Shown: in pieces, positions 8,055 to 16,424 of the stretch | Layout: the number at the start of each line of letters is the position of its first letter | Position numbering within the stretch: the stretch's first letter is position 1 | Origin: Cellulomonas shaoxiangyii | GTDB lineage: Bacteria; Actinomycetota; Actinomycetes; Actinomycetales; Cellulomonadaceae | DNA length: 64,000 nt | Assembly (NCBI RefSeq): GCF_004798685.1 | Contig: NZ_CP039291.1 | Location: 2,542,001 to 2,606,000 of the forward strand | Reading direction: 5' to 3' | Made by a program: the position numbers and the translations under genes | Notes under the pieces: model-generated | Seen by the model: only the letters and a program-made list of their open reading frames with translations | Database searches by the model: none | What the model was told of the DNA's origin: nothing

Positions 8055-9023
8055 TCAGCCCGCGGCGGGCGCGCCGCGCAGCGCGGCGAGCCACCCGCGC
8101 GCGCCGCGGTGCTCGACGGACAGGGTGGCGCAGCGCACCCCCTCGGCCAGCGCGGGGAGCGGCGCGGCACCGCGGACCAGGGCCGCCGCCATGGCGCCGT
8201 GCAGCACGTCCCCGGCGCCCACCGTGTCGACGACCGCCCCCGGCACGAGCCGAGCGGGACGCACGACCGAGCGCCGCACGCCGTCCCCTCCCGCCAGGAT
8301 CGACCGCACGCGCACCGGGCCGGGGCCGGCCGAGCGCGCGACGAACCCCGGTCCGTACGCCGCGACCGCGTCGAGCAGCGCGTCGACGTCCTCGTCGGGC
8401 ACGCGTGCGCCGCCGTGGGCCGGCTGCCCCACCTCGGCCGGCAGCGCGAAGTCCGCCGACAGCACGGCGAGGTCGACGTGGGCGAGCAGCGCCGCCGTGC
8501 CGGGCTTCCAGCTGCCGCCGTCGAGGAGCACGGGCACACCGGCCGCGCGGGCGGCCGCCGCGACCGCGGTGGCCACGCCGGCGAGGTGCCCGTCGACCAG
8601 CACGACCGCGGCGCCGTCGAGCAGCGCGTCGACCGGCCCGGCCGGCACGACCCCGCCCGCCCGCGTCCCGTTCACCGACGCGACCGCGCGCGCCCCCGTG
8701 GCACGCGTCACGAGGACCGTGGAGACGGGCAGCACGTCCGGCCGGCCGGCCGCGACGTCGACGACGTCCACGCCCGCGGCCGCCAGCCCGGCGCGCGCGA
8801 CGTCCGCCAGCGGCCCGGTGCCGAGCGCGGTGACGAGCCGGGTGGGCACACCCAGCGCGACGGCGACGGCGGCCGCGTTCGCCGCCGGACCGCCGAACGT
8901 CACCTCAAGGTCGCTGGCGACCACCTTCTCGTCCGGGCCGGGGACGGCCTCGACGGTCTGCTGGACGTCCAGCGTCGTCAGGCCGCAGCACACGAGCGCG
9001 CCGCTCCCCCGCGCCGTCCGCAC
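8055..9023 (-). CDS. PfkB-family carbohydrate (ribokinase-like) kinase
   Basis: A 322-residue ribokinase-fold kinase. The N-terminal sugar-binding signature GGPAANAAAVAVALG lies near residue 45 and the C-terminal ATP/catalytic signature DTVGAGDVLHGAMAAAL, with its catalytic Asp, near residue 270. I chose the GTG at 9023 because GAGGGG lies 5 bases upstream; a GTG two codons earlier is possible. The substrate cannot be read from the sequence, since the family covers ribose, fructose, nucleosides and ketodeoxygluconate. It is a single gene between the sugar operon and a small membrane protein. Confidence 0.88.
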   Translation of the reverse strand: MRTARGSGALVCCGLTTLDVQQTVEAVPGPDEKVVASDLEVTFGGPAANAAAVAVALGVPTRLVTALGTGPLADVARAGLAAAGVDVVDVAAGRPDVLPVSTVLVTRATGARAVASVNGTRAGGVVPAGPVDALLDGAAVVLVDGHLAGVATAVAAAARAAGVPVLLDGGSWKPGTAALLAHVDLAVLSADFALPAEVGQPAHGGARVPDEDVDALLDAVAAYGPGFVARSAGPGPVRVRSILAGGDGVRRSVVRPARLVPGAVVDTVGAGDVLHGAMAAALVRGAAPLPALAEGVRCATLSVEHRGARGWLAALRGAPAAG

Positions 9024-9105
9024 CGTCACCCCTCGATCGTCGCAGCGGTCCGGGCCCGGCGCACACCCGCGGCACGTCCCCGCTCCCCCGAGCGGGCCCG
9101 TCCGC

Positions 9106-9150
9106 CGCACCTACCCGCCGCCGCACCTACCGCCGGCGCACCTACCGCCG
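9106..9150. repeat. 15/16-bp tandem repeat carrying repeated TAG stop codons
   Basis: The motif CGCACCTACCGCCG is repeated about three times with periods of 16 and 15. On the minus strand each unit contains TAG (9142-9144, 9127-9129, 9111-9113). The first of these is the stop codon of the small membrane protein gene, so the repeat duplicates the gene end. Confidence 0.8.
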
Positions 9151-9471
9151 ACGCACCACGGCGGCCCGCGCCCGCGGCCGGTCGACGACCGCCCACGTCG
9201 TCGCACCGAGCACCGCGGCGGCCAGCAGGACCGCCGTCCACGGCCCGAGCGCGTCGGCCGCCACGTGGGACAGCACGAACGCGGCCACGGCGACGAGCAG
9301 CACCGCCGCGGCGGCACCCCACCCGACGCGGCGGACCGCGCGCCAGGCGCACCACGCGCCGCCGGCCAGCAGCACCGCACCGCCGAGGGCCCGCACGCCG
9401 GTGCCCTGGGCGAGGGCGAAGGCGAGCAGGAGGGTCACGGTGGCGACCGGCCAGACGGGGAGGCGGCTCAT
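9142..9471 (-). CDS. Small hydrophobic membrane protein, unknown function
   Basis: A 109-residue protein with four hydrophobic stretches, starting MSRLPVWPVATVTLLLAFALA and continuing with ALGGAVLLAGGAWCAW, AAAAVLLVAVAAFVL and AVLLAAAVLGATTWAV. The C-terminus is strongly basic (RPRARAAVVRRR). No domain is recognised. It is a monocistronic gene whose TAG stop lies in a short tandem repeat that supplies two more TAG triplets downstream. Codon use matches its neighbours. Function is unknown. Confidence 0.7.
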   Translation of the reverse strand: MSRLPVWPVATVTLLLAFALAQGTGVRALGGAVLLAGGAWCAWRAVRRVGWGAAAAVLLVAVAAFVLSHVAADALGPWTAVLLAAAVLGATTWAVVDRPRARAAVVRRR

Positions 9472-9634
9472 GCCGCCACTGTAGGCAGCACCGTGCGCGG
9501 CTCCGGGCGGCCGGAGTCCCGTGCGGGCGCCGCCCCACCGGCCCTACGGTGGACCGTGGTCGGCACCGCCCGCGTCACGCGGCGCGGGCCGCGACCGCCG
9601 CAGGCCAGCACCCATCGCGCACCCGGAGGCCCAC

Positions 9635-11317
9635 GTGCCCACGCCGCCCATCGACCCGACGACCACCAGCGCCTGGCAGGGCCTCTCGGAGCACGGGAGC
9701 GCGTTCCGGCCGGACCTGCGCGGCTGGTTCGCCGCCGACCCCGGCCGCGCGGGCCGCCTGACGTTCGGGCTCGGGGACCTGACCGTCGACCTGTCGAAGA
9801 ACCTCGTCACCGACGAGACCCTGGCGCTGCTCGTCCGGCTGGGCGAGGAGGTGCAGCTGACCGACCGGTTCGCCGCGATGCTCGCCGGTGAGCACATCAA
9901 CGTCACCGAGGACCGCGCCGTGCTGCACACGGCCCTGCGCCGCCCCGCCGACGCCGAGCCCCCGCTCGTGGTGGACGGCCAGCACGTCGACGACGACGTG
10001 CAGCAGGTGCTCGGGGAGGTCTTCGCGTTCGCGGAGCAGGTGCGCTCGGGCGAGTGGACGGGTGTGACCGGCGAGCGCGTGCGCACCGTGGTCAACATCG
10101 GCATCGGCGGCTCGGACCTCGGGCCGGTCATGGTGTACGAGGCGCTCGAGCCGTACGTCGCGGACGACCTCGAGGTGCGGTTCGTCTCCAACATCGACCC
10201 GACCGACATCGCGCAGAAGACGTCGGACCTCGACCCGGCGACCACGCTGTTCATCGTCGCGTCGAAGACGTTCACCACCCTGGAGACGCTCACCAACGCG
10301 CGGCTCGCGCGGCAGTGGCTGTGGGACCGCCTGGCCGCCGACGGGCACCTCGAGGACTCCGACGAGGCTCGGCGCGACGCCGTGGCGAAGCACTTCGTCG
10401 CCGTGTCCACCGCCCTGGACAAGGTCGCGGACTTCGGCATCGACCCGGACAACGCGTTCGGCTTCTGGGACTGGGTCGGGGGGCGCTACTCCGTCGACTC
10501 GGCCATCGGCACGTCGCTCGCGATCGCCGTCGGCCCGGACGCCTTCGGCGACCTCCTCGAGGGCTTCCACGCCGTCGACGAGCACGCGCGCACCACCCCG
10601 CTCGAGCGGAACGTGCCGTTCCTCATGGGGCTGCTCAACGTCTGGTACGTCAACTTCCTCGGCGCGCACACGCACGCCGTGCTGCCCTACGCGCAGCAGC
10701 TGCACCGCTTCCCCGCGTACCTGCAGCAGCTCACGATGGAGTCGAACGGCAAGTCCGTCCGCTGGGACGGCACGCCGGTGACGACGCAGACGGGCGAGGT
10801 CTTCTGGGGCGAGCCCGGCACGAACGGGCAGCACGCGTTCTACCAGCTCATCCACCAGGGCACGCGCCTGATCCCGGCCGACTTCATCGCGGTCGCGAAC
10901 CCGGCGTACCCGCTGCACGACGCCGGGACCGACGTGCACGCCCTCTTCCTCGCGAACTTCTTCGCGCAGACCAAGGCGCTCGCGTTCGGCAGGACCGCCG
11001 ACGAGGTGCGCGCGGAGGGCACGGCCGAGGAGATCGTCCCCGCGCGCGTGTTCCCGGGGAACCGCCCGACCACGTCGGTCCTCGCCCCGGCGCTCACCCC
11101 GTCGGTGGTCGGCCAGCTCATCGCGCTGTACGAGCACATCACCTTCGCGCAGGGCATCGTCTGGGGCATCGACTCGTTCGACCAGTGGGGCGTCGAGCTC
11201 GGCAAGAAGCTCGCGACGGAGATCGCACCCGCGGTGCAGGGCGACGCGGCCGCACTCGACGCGCAGGACCCGTCGACGCGCGCGCTCATCGCCCGCTACC
11301 TCGAGCTGCGCGCCTGA
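9635..11317 (+). CDS. pgi: Glucose-6-phosphate isomerase
   Basis: The 560-residue enzyme interconverts glucose-6-phosphate and fructose-6-phosphate in glycolysis. It has typical length and signatures: [18 protein letters not shown], the phosphate-binding [43 protein letters not shown] and [25 protein letters not shown], plus the C-terminal [17 protein letters not shown]. The GTG start at 9635 follows a GGAGG ribosome site by 5 bases. It stands alone and ends in a strong hairpin shared with the convergent amidohydrolase gene. It would also receive the fructose-6-phosphate made by NagB. Confidence 0.97.
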   Translation: MPTPPIDPTTTSAWQGLSEHGSAFRPDLRGWFAADPGRAGRLTFGLGDLTVDLSKNLVTDETLALLVRLGEEVQLTDRFAAMLAGEHINVTEDRAVLHTALRRPADAEPPLVVDGQHVDDDVQQVLGEVFAFAEQVRSGEWTGVTGERVRTVVNIGIGGSDLGPVMVYEALEPYVADDLEVRFVSNIDPTDIAQKTSDLDPATTLFIVASKTFTTLETLTNARLARQWLWDRLAADGHLEDSDEARRDAVAKHFVAVSTALDKVADFGIDPDNAFGFWDWVGGRYSVDSAIGTSLAIAVGPDAFGDLLEGFHAVDEHARTTPLERNVPFLMGLLNVWYVNFLGAHTHAVLPYAQQLHRFPAYLQQLTMESNGKSVRWDGTPVTTQTGEVFWGEPGTNGQHAFYQLIHQGTRLIPADFIAVANPAYPLHDAGTDVHALFLANFFAQTKALAFGRTADEVRAEGTAEEIVPARVFPGNRPTTSVLAPALTPSVVGQLIALYEHITFAQGIVWGIDSFDQWGVELGKKLATEIAPAVQGDAAALDAQDPSTRALIARYLELRA

Positions 11318-11335
11318 CGCGGGCCCGACCGGATG

Positions 11336-11376
11336 CGCCGACGGCGCCGACCCCCGCGGGGGCGGCGCCGTCGGCG
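11336..11376. terminator. Bidirectional hairpin between pgi and the amidohydrolase gene
   Basis: Perfect 13-base arms CGCCGACGGCGCC (11336-11348) and GGCGCCGTCGGCG (11364-11376) enclose a second palindrome, CCCCCGCGGGGG. It lies between two convergent genes, 18 bp after the pgi stop, and has no U-tract, as is common in actinobacteria. Confidence 0.85.
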
Positions 11377-11381
11377 TACCG

Positions 11382-11426
11382 GGCCGGAGGTAGTCAGGCC
11401 GGAGGTAGTCAGGCCGGAGGTGGTCA
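11382..11426. repeat. 15-bp triplicated repeat containing the amidohydrolase stop codon
   Basis: Three contiguous copies of GGCCGGAGGTAGTCA (11382-11396, 11397-11411, and 11412-11426 with one change). Read on the minus strand, each unit begins with TGA. The first TGA is the stop of the amidohydrolase and the other two are in the same frame, because the unit is 15 bp. Confidence 0.9.
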
Positions 11427-12665
11427 GGCCGTGAACCGCTCCGCGCGCTCGACGACGCGGCCCACGCCGGCCTCGGCATCCCACCTGTAGACCGTCCGGC
11501 CCTCGATGAGCACGTGCTCGACGCGCGCGTGCACGTCCAGCGGGTCGGCGGACCACACGACGACGTCGCCGTCGCGGCCCGGCTCCAGCGCGCCCACGCG
11601 GCCCTCGAGGCCGAAGAACGAGGCGGGGTTGACCGTGAGGGCCTCGAGCGCGGTCTGCGGCGGCAGCCCCTCCTTGACGGCGAGCGTCGCCTGGTGGACG
11701 AGGAAGTTGATCGGCACGACCGGGTGGTCGGTCGTGATGGCCACGCGCACGCCGGCGGCCGCGAGCGCGGCGAGGTTGCCGATCGCGCGGTCGCGCAGCT
11801 CCACCTTGGAGCGGCTCGTGAACATCGGGCCGAAGATCACGGGCACGTCGCGCTCCGCGAGCACGTCGGCGAGCTTGTGGCCCTCGGTGCCGTGGTTGAT
11901 GACGAGCCGGTACCCGAACTCGTCGGCCAGGCGCAGGGCGGTCGCGATGTCGTCGTGCCGGTGGGTGTGCTGGTCCCAGACCAGCTCGCCGTCGAGGACG
12001 CGGACGAGCGTCTCGAGCGCCAGGTCGGGGGCGAACGGCTCGCCCTTGGTCGCGGCGGCGGCGCGGGCGGCCGCGTAGTGGCGGGCCTTGGCGAACGCCT
12101 CGCGGATGACCAGCGCGGTGCCGAGGCGCGTGGACGGCAGCTGCTTGCGCTCGCCGTAGACCCGCTTCGGGTTCTCCCCCAGCGCCGACTTCACCGACAC
12201 CGACGCGGCGATGACCTGCTCGTCGACCGTGCGCCCACCCCACGTCTTCATCGCCACCGACTGGCCGCCGATCGGGTTGCCCGAGCCCGGCTTGACGACG
12301 ACCGACGTGATTCCGCCGGACAGCGCGTCGCGGAAGCCCTCGTCCTCGACGTTGACGGCGTCGATCGCGCGCACGGCCGCCGCGTTGGGCACGGTCATCT
12401 CGTTCGTGTCGTTGCCCGCGACGCCCTCGCCCTCCTCGTGCAGGCCGACGTGCCCGTGCGCCTCGACGAAGCCGGGCAGCACCCACCGGCCCGTCGCGTC
12501 GACGACGCGTGCGCCGGCCGGCACGACGACGTCCGCACCGACGGCCGTGATGCGGCCGTCCTCGACCAGCACGGTCCCGCCCTCGACGGGCGGGCCGACG
12601 ACGGGCACCACGTACCCGCCGGTGATCGCGACGACGGACGGACGGACGGTGGTCCCAGAGGTCAT
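11424..12665 (-). CDS. Imidazolonepropionase-like amidohydrolase
   Basis: A 413-residue metal-dependent hydrolase of the COG1228 type. The N-terminal beta-sandwich leads to the metal motif EAHGHVG at about residue 72, followed by a GGITSV strand, VWDQHTHRHDDI, VINHGTEGHKLADVL (metal His ligands), ITTDHPVVP (catalytic Asp) and the closing sandwich strand LEPGRDGDVVVWSADPLD. The substrate is unknown: members cleave imidazolonepropionate, prolyl peptides or other cyclic amides. It does not look like NagA, so it should not be used to complete the amino-sugar route. A start three codons upstream (12674) is possible. Its stop lies in a tandem repeat. Confidence 0.85.
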   Translation of the reverse strand: MTSGTTVRPSVVAITGGYVVPVVGPPVEGGTVLVEDGRITAVGADVVVPAGARVVDATGRWVLPGFVEAHGHVGLHEEGEGVAGNDTNEMTVPNAAAVRAIDAVNVEDEGFRDALSGGITSVVVKPGSGNPIGGQSVAMKTWGGRTVDEQVIAASVSVKSALGENPKRVYGERKQLPSTRLGTALVIREAFAKARHYAAARAAAATKGEPFAPDLALETLVRVLDGELVWDQHTHRHDDIATALRLADEFGYRLVINHGTEGHKLADVLAERDVPVIFGPMFTSRSKVELRDRAIGNLAALAAAGVRVAITTDHPVVPINFLVHQATLAVKEGLPPQTALEALTVNPASFFGLEGRVGALEPGRDGDVVVWSADPLDVHARVEHVLIEGRTVYRWDAEAGVGRVVERAERFTA

Positions 12666-12707
12666 GGGCACCACCGTACGGCCGTGCGCGGGGCGCGCCC
12701 GGCGCTG

Positions 12708-12735
12708 CTCAGGACGCCCGCCTCAGGACGCCGGC
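12708..12735. repeat. 14-bp duplicated repeat spanning the SGNH hydrolase stop codon
   Basis: CTCAGGACGCCCGC (12708-12721) is followed by CTCAGGACGCCGGC (12722-12735), 13 of 14 bases identical. On the minus strand each contains TGA; the one at 12723-12725 ends the SGNH-CBM2 gene and the other is in a different frame. Confidence 0.8.
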
Positions 12736-13865
12736 GTCGCGACGCACCGCACGCGGGGCGTCCCCGGCGACCCCGTGCCCTGGTACCCGAGCTCGGTCGT
12801 GCCACCGGCGGCGAGCCGCCCGTTCCACGCGGCGTTCGTGAACCCGCCGCCGGTGGAGGTCGAGCTCCACGCGTGCGCGACCGTGGGCGCGGGACCGCCG
12901 ACGAACTCCACGCGCCAGCCGGACACGGCGGCCGACCCCGCCTCGACGCGCACGGTCGCGACCCAGCCGCCGGGCCACGCGCTGGTCACGGTGTGCGTGG
13001 CGTGGCAGCCGTCGTCGGTGGTCGGCGGGACCGTCCAGGACGGGGTGGGGGTCGGGGTCGGTGTGGGCGTCGGGGTCGGTGTGGGCGTCGGGGTCGGGGT
13101 CGCCGTGGGCGCCGGGCCCTGCCCGCCGACGATCTTGAGCGCGCGCACGACCGCCGGGAACCAGGCGGCCGCCATCCGCGCGAAGCCGCCGGCGTGCGGG
13201 TGCACGCCGTCGTCCGTGTCGCGCGCGGGGTCCCAGCCGGTCCACTGGTCGACGACCAGCACGGGCGAGCGGTCGGTCGACGTGGCGGCGGCCCAGCCGG
13301 GCACCTGCGCGTTGAGCGCCCGCGTGCGCTCGGGGCACTCGGCGCACGTGGGCGGCGCGACGGGGATGATCTGCGCGACGACGAGCACCACCTCGGGGTC
13401 GACGGCGCGCGCCTGGCGCACGAGGGTCGTCCACGCGTCGAGCACCTGCGCCGGTGTCCGCGCGCTCCACACGTCGTTGGTCGCGAAGTGCAGCAGGACG
13501 ACCTGGGGCCGCGCCGCGGCGAACCACCCCGCCGCCTGCCCGGACGCGGCGACGTCCGTCACCAGGGCCCCGCCGTGGCCCTCGTTGTCGCCGTCGTGCG
13601 CGATGCCGCAGCCCTGGGCCGGCAGGGACCCGACCATGTCGACGGCGTGACCGGCGGCGGTGAGGTCGCGGTGCAGCATCGCGCGCCAGCAGCCGGGGTT
13701 CCCGGTGATCGAGTCGCCCAGCGCCATGACGCGCACGGGTGGCGACGAGGCCGCCGCGGGCCGCGGCGCGGCCGTGCCCGGCACGGCGGCGAGCGCGCAC
13801 GCGGCGAGCGCCGCGGCGAGGGCGCAGAGGACGGCGAGGACGCGGCGCAGCGGGTGGGTCGGCAT
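12723..13865 (-). CDS. Secreted SGNH-hydrolase with C-terminal family-2 cellulose-binding module
   Basis: The 380-residue protein starts with MPTHPLRR and a hydrophobic Sec signal (residues about 9-32, likely cut after GTAA). An SGNH/GDSL esterase domain follows: block I MALGDSITGN with the nucleophile Ser, block III HFATNDVW, and DGVHPHAGG with the catalytic Asp/His. A long Thr-Pro linker (residues about 250-275) joins it to a CBM2 domain beginning with Cys (GCHATH) and ending RVRCVATPAS, with conserved Trp residues in SAWPGGW, SGWRV and NAAWNG. It is probably a secreted esterase acting on cellulose-associated hemicellulose such as acetylated xylan. GAAGGAG lies 8 bases before the ATG. Confidence 0.92.
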   Translation of the reverse strand: MPTHPLRRVLAVLCALAAALAACALAAVPGTAAPRPAAASSPPVRVMALGDSITGNPGCWRAMLHRDLTAAGHAVDMVGSLPAQGCGIAHDGDNEGHGGALVTDVAASGQAAGWFAAARPQVVLLHFATNDVWSARTPAQVLDAWTTLVRQARAVDPEVVLVVAQIIPVAPPTCAECPERTRALNAQVPGWAAATSTDRSPVLVVDQWTGWDPARDTDDGVHPHAGGFARMAAAWFPAVVRALKIVGGQGPAPTATPTPTPTPTPTPTPTPTPTPSWTVPPTTDDGCHATHTVTSAWPGGWVATVRVEAGSAAVSGWRVEFVGGPAPTVAHAWSSTSTGGGFTNAAWNGRLAAGGTTELGYQGTGSPGTPRVRCVATPAS

Positions 13866-13973
13866 GCGGACGGCTCCTTCGGCGCGGGCGGCCCGCGCTC
13901 CGGCACGGGCGGGCCCGGCACGGCGGCCGGGCGCCAGCAGCCTCCCGTGGCGGCGGCACCCGGTGGCACCGTC

Positions 13974-13983
13974 GAAGCGTTTC
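13974..13983. promoter_or_regulatory. LacI-type operator candidate in the divergent SGNH/S4 intergenic region
   Basis: GAAGCGTTTC differs by one base from the LacI-family consensus palindrome GAAACGTTTC. It lies 109 bp upstream of the cellulose-binding esterase start, where a catabolic repressor site would be expected. It is a single short site with no second copy seen nearby, so it is weak evidence. Confidence 0.3.
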
Positions 13984-14094
13984 ACCGACGCGACCCCCTG
14001 CCACCCGCCGTGCGGGCCGGGTGCGCGCGGCCGGCGCGTCCTCCGGGGCCGGCGCGTGGCAGGCTGGCGGTCCGGCAGCGGGAGGGAGACGACC

Positions 14095-14469
14095 ATGGCC
14101 GAGCCGCTCGGACGCGTGCGCGTCGACGCCTGGACGTGGGCGGTGCGCCTGTTCCCGACCCGGTCCGCGGCCGCCGCCGCGTGCCGCGCGGGGCACGTGC
14201 GCGTCAACGGGGAGCGCGCCAAGCCCGCGACGCAGGTCGTGCCCGGCGACGAGGTGCTGGTCCGGGGTGGCGAGCGCGAGCGCCTCGTCGTGGTGCAGCG
14301 GATGCTCGTCAAGCGGGTCTCCGCGGAGGTCGCGCAGGCGTCCTACCTGGACCGCTCCCCGGCGCCCGTCCCGCGCGAGCGGGTCGCCGTCGCGGCGGCG
14401 CGCGACCGCGGCGCCGGGCGGCCCACCAAGCGCGACCGGCGCGAGATCGACCGCCTCCGCGGGCGCTGA
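14095..14469 (+). CDS. S4-domain RNA-binding protein (Hsp15-like)
   Basis: A 124-residue protein with an N-terminal S4 fold: MAEPLGRVRVDAWTWAVRLFPTRSAAAAACRAGHVRVNGERAKPATQVVPGDEVLV in pieces, followed by a basic tail ending RPTKRDRREIDRLRGR. This is the layout of Hsp15/YrfH-type proteins, which bind stalled 50S subunits carrying peptidyl-tRNA. The ATG at 14095 follows a clear GGAGGGAG site at 14081-14088. It is transcribed away from the secreted esterase and converges on the STAS gene. Confidence 0.88.
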   Translation: MAEPLGRVRVDAWTWAVRLFPTRSAAAAACRAGHVRVNGERAKPATQVVPGDEVLVRGGERERLVVVQRMLVKRVSAEVAQASYLDRSPAPVPRERVAVAAARDRGAGRPTKRDRREIDRLRGR

Positions 14470-14506
14470 CCGGCCCGGCGCCCGCGCCCTGCGCCCCGAC
14501 GGCGGC

Positions 14507-14890
14507 TCAGCGCCGCGCGCCCTGCGGGGTCGACGCGGCCAGGTGGTCCATCCACGCGCGCACGCCGGTCTGGTCGAGCAGCTCCTCGACGGGCCGGCTC
14601 AGGGCCTCGACGTGCACGGGCAGGCCCCGCTCGGCCGCGTCGCGCACGAGCCGCACGACGACGGACAGGCCGCTCGAGTCGAGGAACGACACGTCGGCGG
14701 CGTCCAGCGCGACCGCGTGCACGTCCGGGCCGGCGAGCTGCGCCCACAGCACCGGTGCGTCCTGCTCACGCACCTGGAGGTCGACCGCGCCGTGCAGCAC
14801 GACGCGCAGCATGCCGCCGTCGCGGCGCACGTCGAGGCGCCCGGCCCGGTCCGCGCCGGGCCGGTCCGCACCACCGGGCACCGACGTCAC
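14507..14890 (-). CDS. STAS-domain anti-sigma factor antagonist
   Basis: This 127-residue single-domain protein matches SpoIIAA/RsbV-type STAS proteins. After a charged leader, the core includes VVLHGAVDLQ and the phosphorylation loop DVSFLDSSGLSVVVRLV, whose Ser residues would be the target of an anti-sigma kinase, and ends with a long amphipathic helix (RPVEELLDQTGVRAWMDHL). In its dephosphorylated form such a protein binds the kinase and frees an alternative sigma factor. No partner kinase is next to it. The GTG start at 14890 is the best available in frame. Confidence 0.82.
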   Translation of the reverse strand: MTSVPGGADRPGADRAGRLDVRRDGGMLRVVLHGAVDLQVREQDAPVLWAQLAGPDVHAVALDAADVSFLDSSGLSVVVRLVRDAAERGLPVHVEALSRPVEELLDQTGVRAWMDHLAASTPQGARR

Positions 14891-14993
14891 GGCGGCAGTC
14901 TGCCCCGCACGCCACGCGACCGGCGACACCGACCCGCCGTCCCGCGCGCGGCGCCTGCCCGGGTGCGTCCCCCGGCGGGTGCATCCTGGTGCC

Positions 14994-16091
14994 GTGCCGC
15001 CGCCCGTCCCCGCAGCCGCCCCCGCCGTCGCGGGCACCGCAGGCGCGGGCACCGCAGGCACGGGCACCGCAGGCACGGGCACGGCAGGCGCGGGCACGGC
15101 AGGCGGCGCCCGGGCACCCGCGCCGCCGGCCGGCCGCACCGCCGTCAGCCGCCGCGTCGCCGCGCACGCGGTGCCCCGTGCCCCGACCGGGGACGTGCAC
15201 GCCCTGGTCCCCCTGCCCGCGGACGTCGACGTGCGCCGCACCGTCGGGCGCCTGCGCCGCGGCGCCGGCGACCCGACGTGGGTGCACGACGCCGACGGCA
15301 CCGTGTGGCACGCCGTCCGCCGGCCCACCGGCACCGCCACGCTGCGCCTGCGTCCGGTCCGCGGCGGCGTCCGCGTGGACGCGTGGGGCGCGGGCGCGGC
15401 GCAGGCGCTCGCCGACGCGCCGGGGCTCCTGGGCGCACTCGACGACCCCCGCGGGTTCGCCGACCACCTGCACCCGGCGGTGGCGCGCGCCCGCCGCACG
15501 TACGGCGGCGTCCGGCTGGCCCGCAGCGGCGACGTGTGGGACGCCGTCGTCACGGCCGTGCTCGAGCAGCGGGTCGTCGGCCTCGACGCGCAGGCGTCGT
15601 GGCGACGGCTCGTCGCGGCGCACGGCGAGCCCGCCCCAGGGCCCGCCCCGGCGCGGCTGCGCGTGGCTCCCCCGCCGGGCGCCTGGGCGACCCTGCCCGT
15701 GTGGGAGTGGCGGCGCGCGGGCGTCGACGCGCAGCGGTCCGACACGGTGCGCCGGGCGGCGCGCGTCGCGCACGCGCTGAGCCCCGCGCTGGACCCCGAC
15801 GAGCTCGCGCGGCGGCTGCGCACCGTGCCGGGCATCGGCCCGTGGACCGTCGCCGAGGTGACCTCCCGGGCGCTCGGCGACCCGGACGCGGTGTCGGTGG
15901 GCGACGCGCACCTGTGCCACCTCGTCGGCTGGGCGCTCACCGGCCGCCGCGCGGACGACGCCGGCATGCTGCGCCTCCTCGAGCCCTGGCGCGGGCACCG
16001 GCAGCGCGTCCTGGTGCTGCTCGAGCTCGCCTACCGTGGCGGGATGCCGGCGTACGGCCCGCGCGCACCGCGCGCACGCGCCCTGGTCTGA
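14994..16091 (+). CDS. DNA-3-methyladenine glycosylase (AlkA/HhH-GPD family)
   Basis: A 365-residue base-excision repair glycosylase. The first 55 residues are an Ala/Gly/Thr-rich tail encoded by five 15-bp tandem repeats (15031-15105), so the true start may lie downstream. The catalytic domain shows DVWDAVVTAVLEQRVVGLDAQ, the helix-hairpin-helix RTVPGIGPWTVAEVTSRALG and the following Asp-containing stretch PDAVSVGDAHLCHLVGWAL. The enzyme removes alkylated bases such as 3-methyladenine. It is followed by a small membrane protein in the same direction, 88 bp away, and is probably monocistronic. Confidence 0.88.
   Translation: MPPPVPAAAPAVAGTAGAGTAGTGTAGTGTAGAGTAGGARAPAPPAGRTAVSRRVAAHAVPRAPTGDVHALVPLPADVDVRRTVGRLRRGAGDPTWVHDADGTVWHAVRRPTGTATLRLRPVRGGVRVDAWGAGAAQALADAPGLLGALDDPRGFADHLHPAVARARRTYGGVRLARSGDVWDAVVTAVLEQRVVGLDAQASWRRLVAAHGEPAPGPAPARLRVAPPPGAWATLPVWEWRRAGVDAQRSDTVRRAARVAHALSPALDPDELARRLRTVPGIGPWTVAEVTSRALGDPDAVSVGDAHLCHLVGWALTGRRADDAGMLRLLEPWRGHRQRVLVLLELAYRGGMPAYGPRAPRARALV
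15031..15105 (+). repeat. Five 15-bp in-frame tandem repeats at the AlkA N-terminus
   Basis: Five uninterrupted units of the form CGGGCACCGCAGGCG (15031-15045, and every 15 bp to 15105) differ only at two positions. They encode repeating Gly-Thr-Ala-Gly-Thr/Ala pentapeptides. The copy number is expected to vary between strains because the unit is a multiple of three. Confidence 0.92.
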
Positions 16092-16179
16092 CGCGCCCGG
16101 ATGCCCGATCCCGGCCCGCGCGGCGATACTGGGGCCGGCACGCGGGCGCACCGCGGGCGAGGACGACGCAGGAGGACCG

Positions 16180-16419
16180 ATGGCGTACGACACGACCGAG
16201 CCGCACCAGGACGCACCCCCGGAGGCCCCCAGCCGGGTGGCGGCGGGCGTGCTGTCGCTCGTCTTCTTCTTCGGCTCGTTCGCGCTCATCGCGTGGGGCT
16301 TCGACATCGACGGCGCGCTCGGCATGACCATCGCGGCCGCGGGGATCCTCACGTTCGCCCTCGCCTACGCGATCCCGACGGCGATCGTCCCCGCGCTCGA
16401 CCGCGGCGGACGGCGCTGA
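16180..16419 (+). CDS. Small two-helix membrane protein, unknown function
   Basis: A 79-residue protein with an acidic/Pro-rich N-terminus (MAYDTTEPHQDAPPEAPS) and two hydrophobic helices, AAGVLSLVFFFGSFALIAWGF and MTIAAAGILTFALAYAIPTA, ending in a short basic tail. The ATG at 16180 has a GGAGG site 4 bases upstream, which strongly supports that this small gene is real. It is followed after 5 bp by the histidine phosphatase gene and may be co-transcribed with it. No known family is recognised with confidence. Confidence 0.75.
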   Translation: MAYDTTEPHQDAPPEAPSRVAAGVLSLVFFFGSFALIAWGFDIDGALGMTIAAAGILTFALAYAIPTAIVPALDRGGRR

Positions 16420-16424
16420 CCGCC

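Noticed and set aside
11424..12665. Amidohydrolase as NagA for the amino-sugar operon
   Set aside because: Its motifs match the imidazolonepropionase-like group and it is transcribed outside the operon, next to pgi.
11514..14993. The plus-strand open frame upstream of the AlkA start
   Set aside because: The upstream part lies opposite real minus-strand genes and is low-complexity; only the part from 14994 carries the glycosylase.
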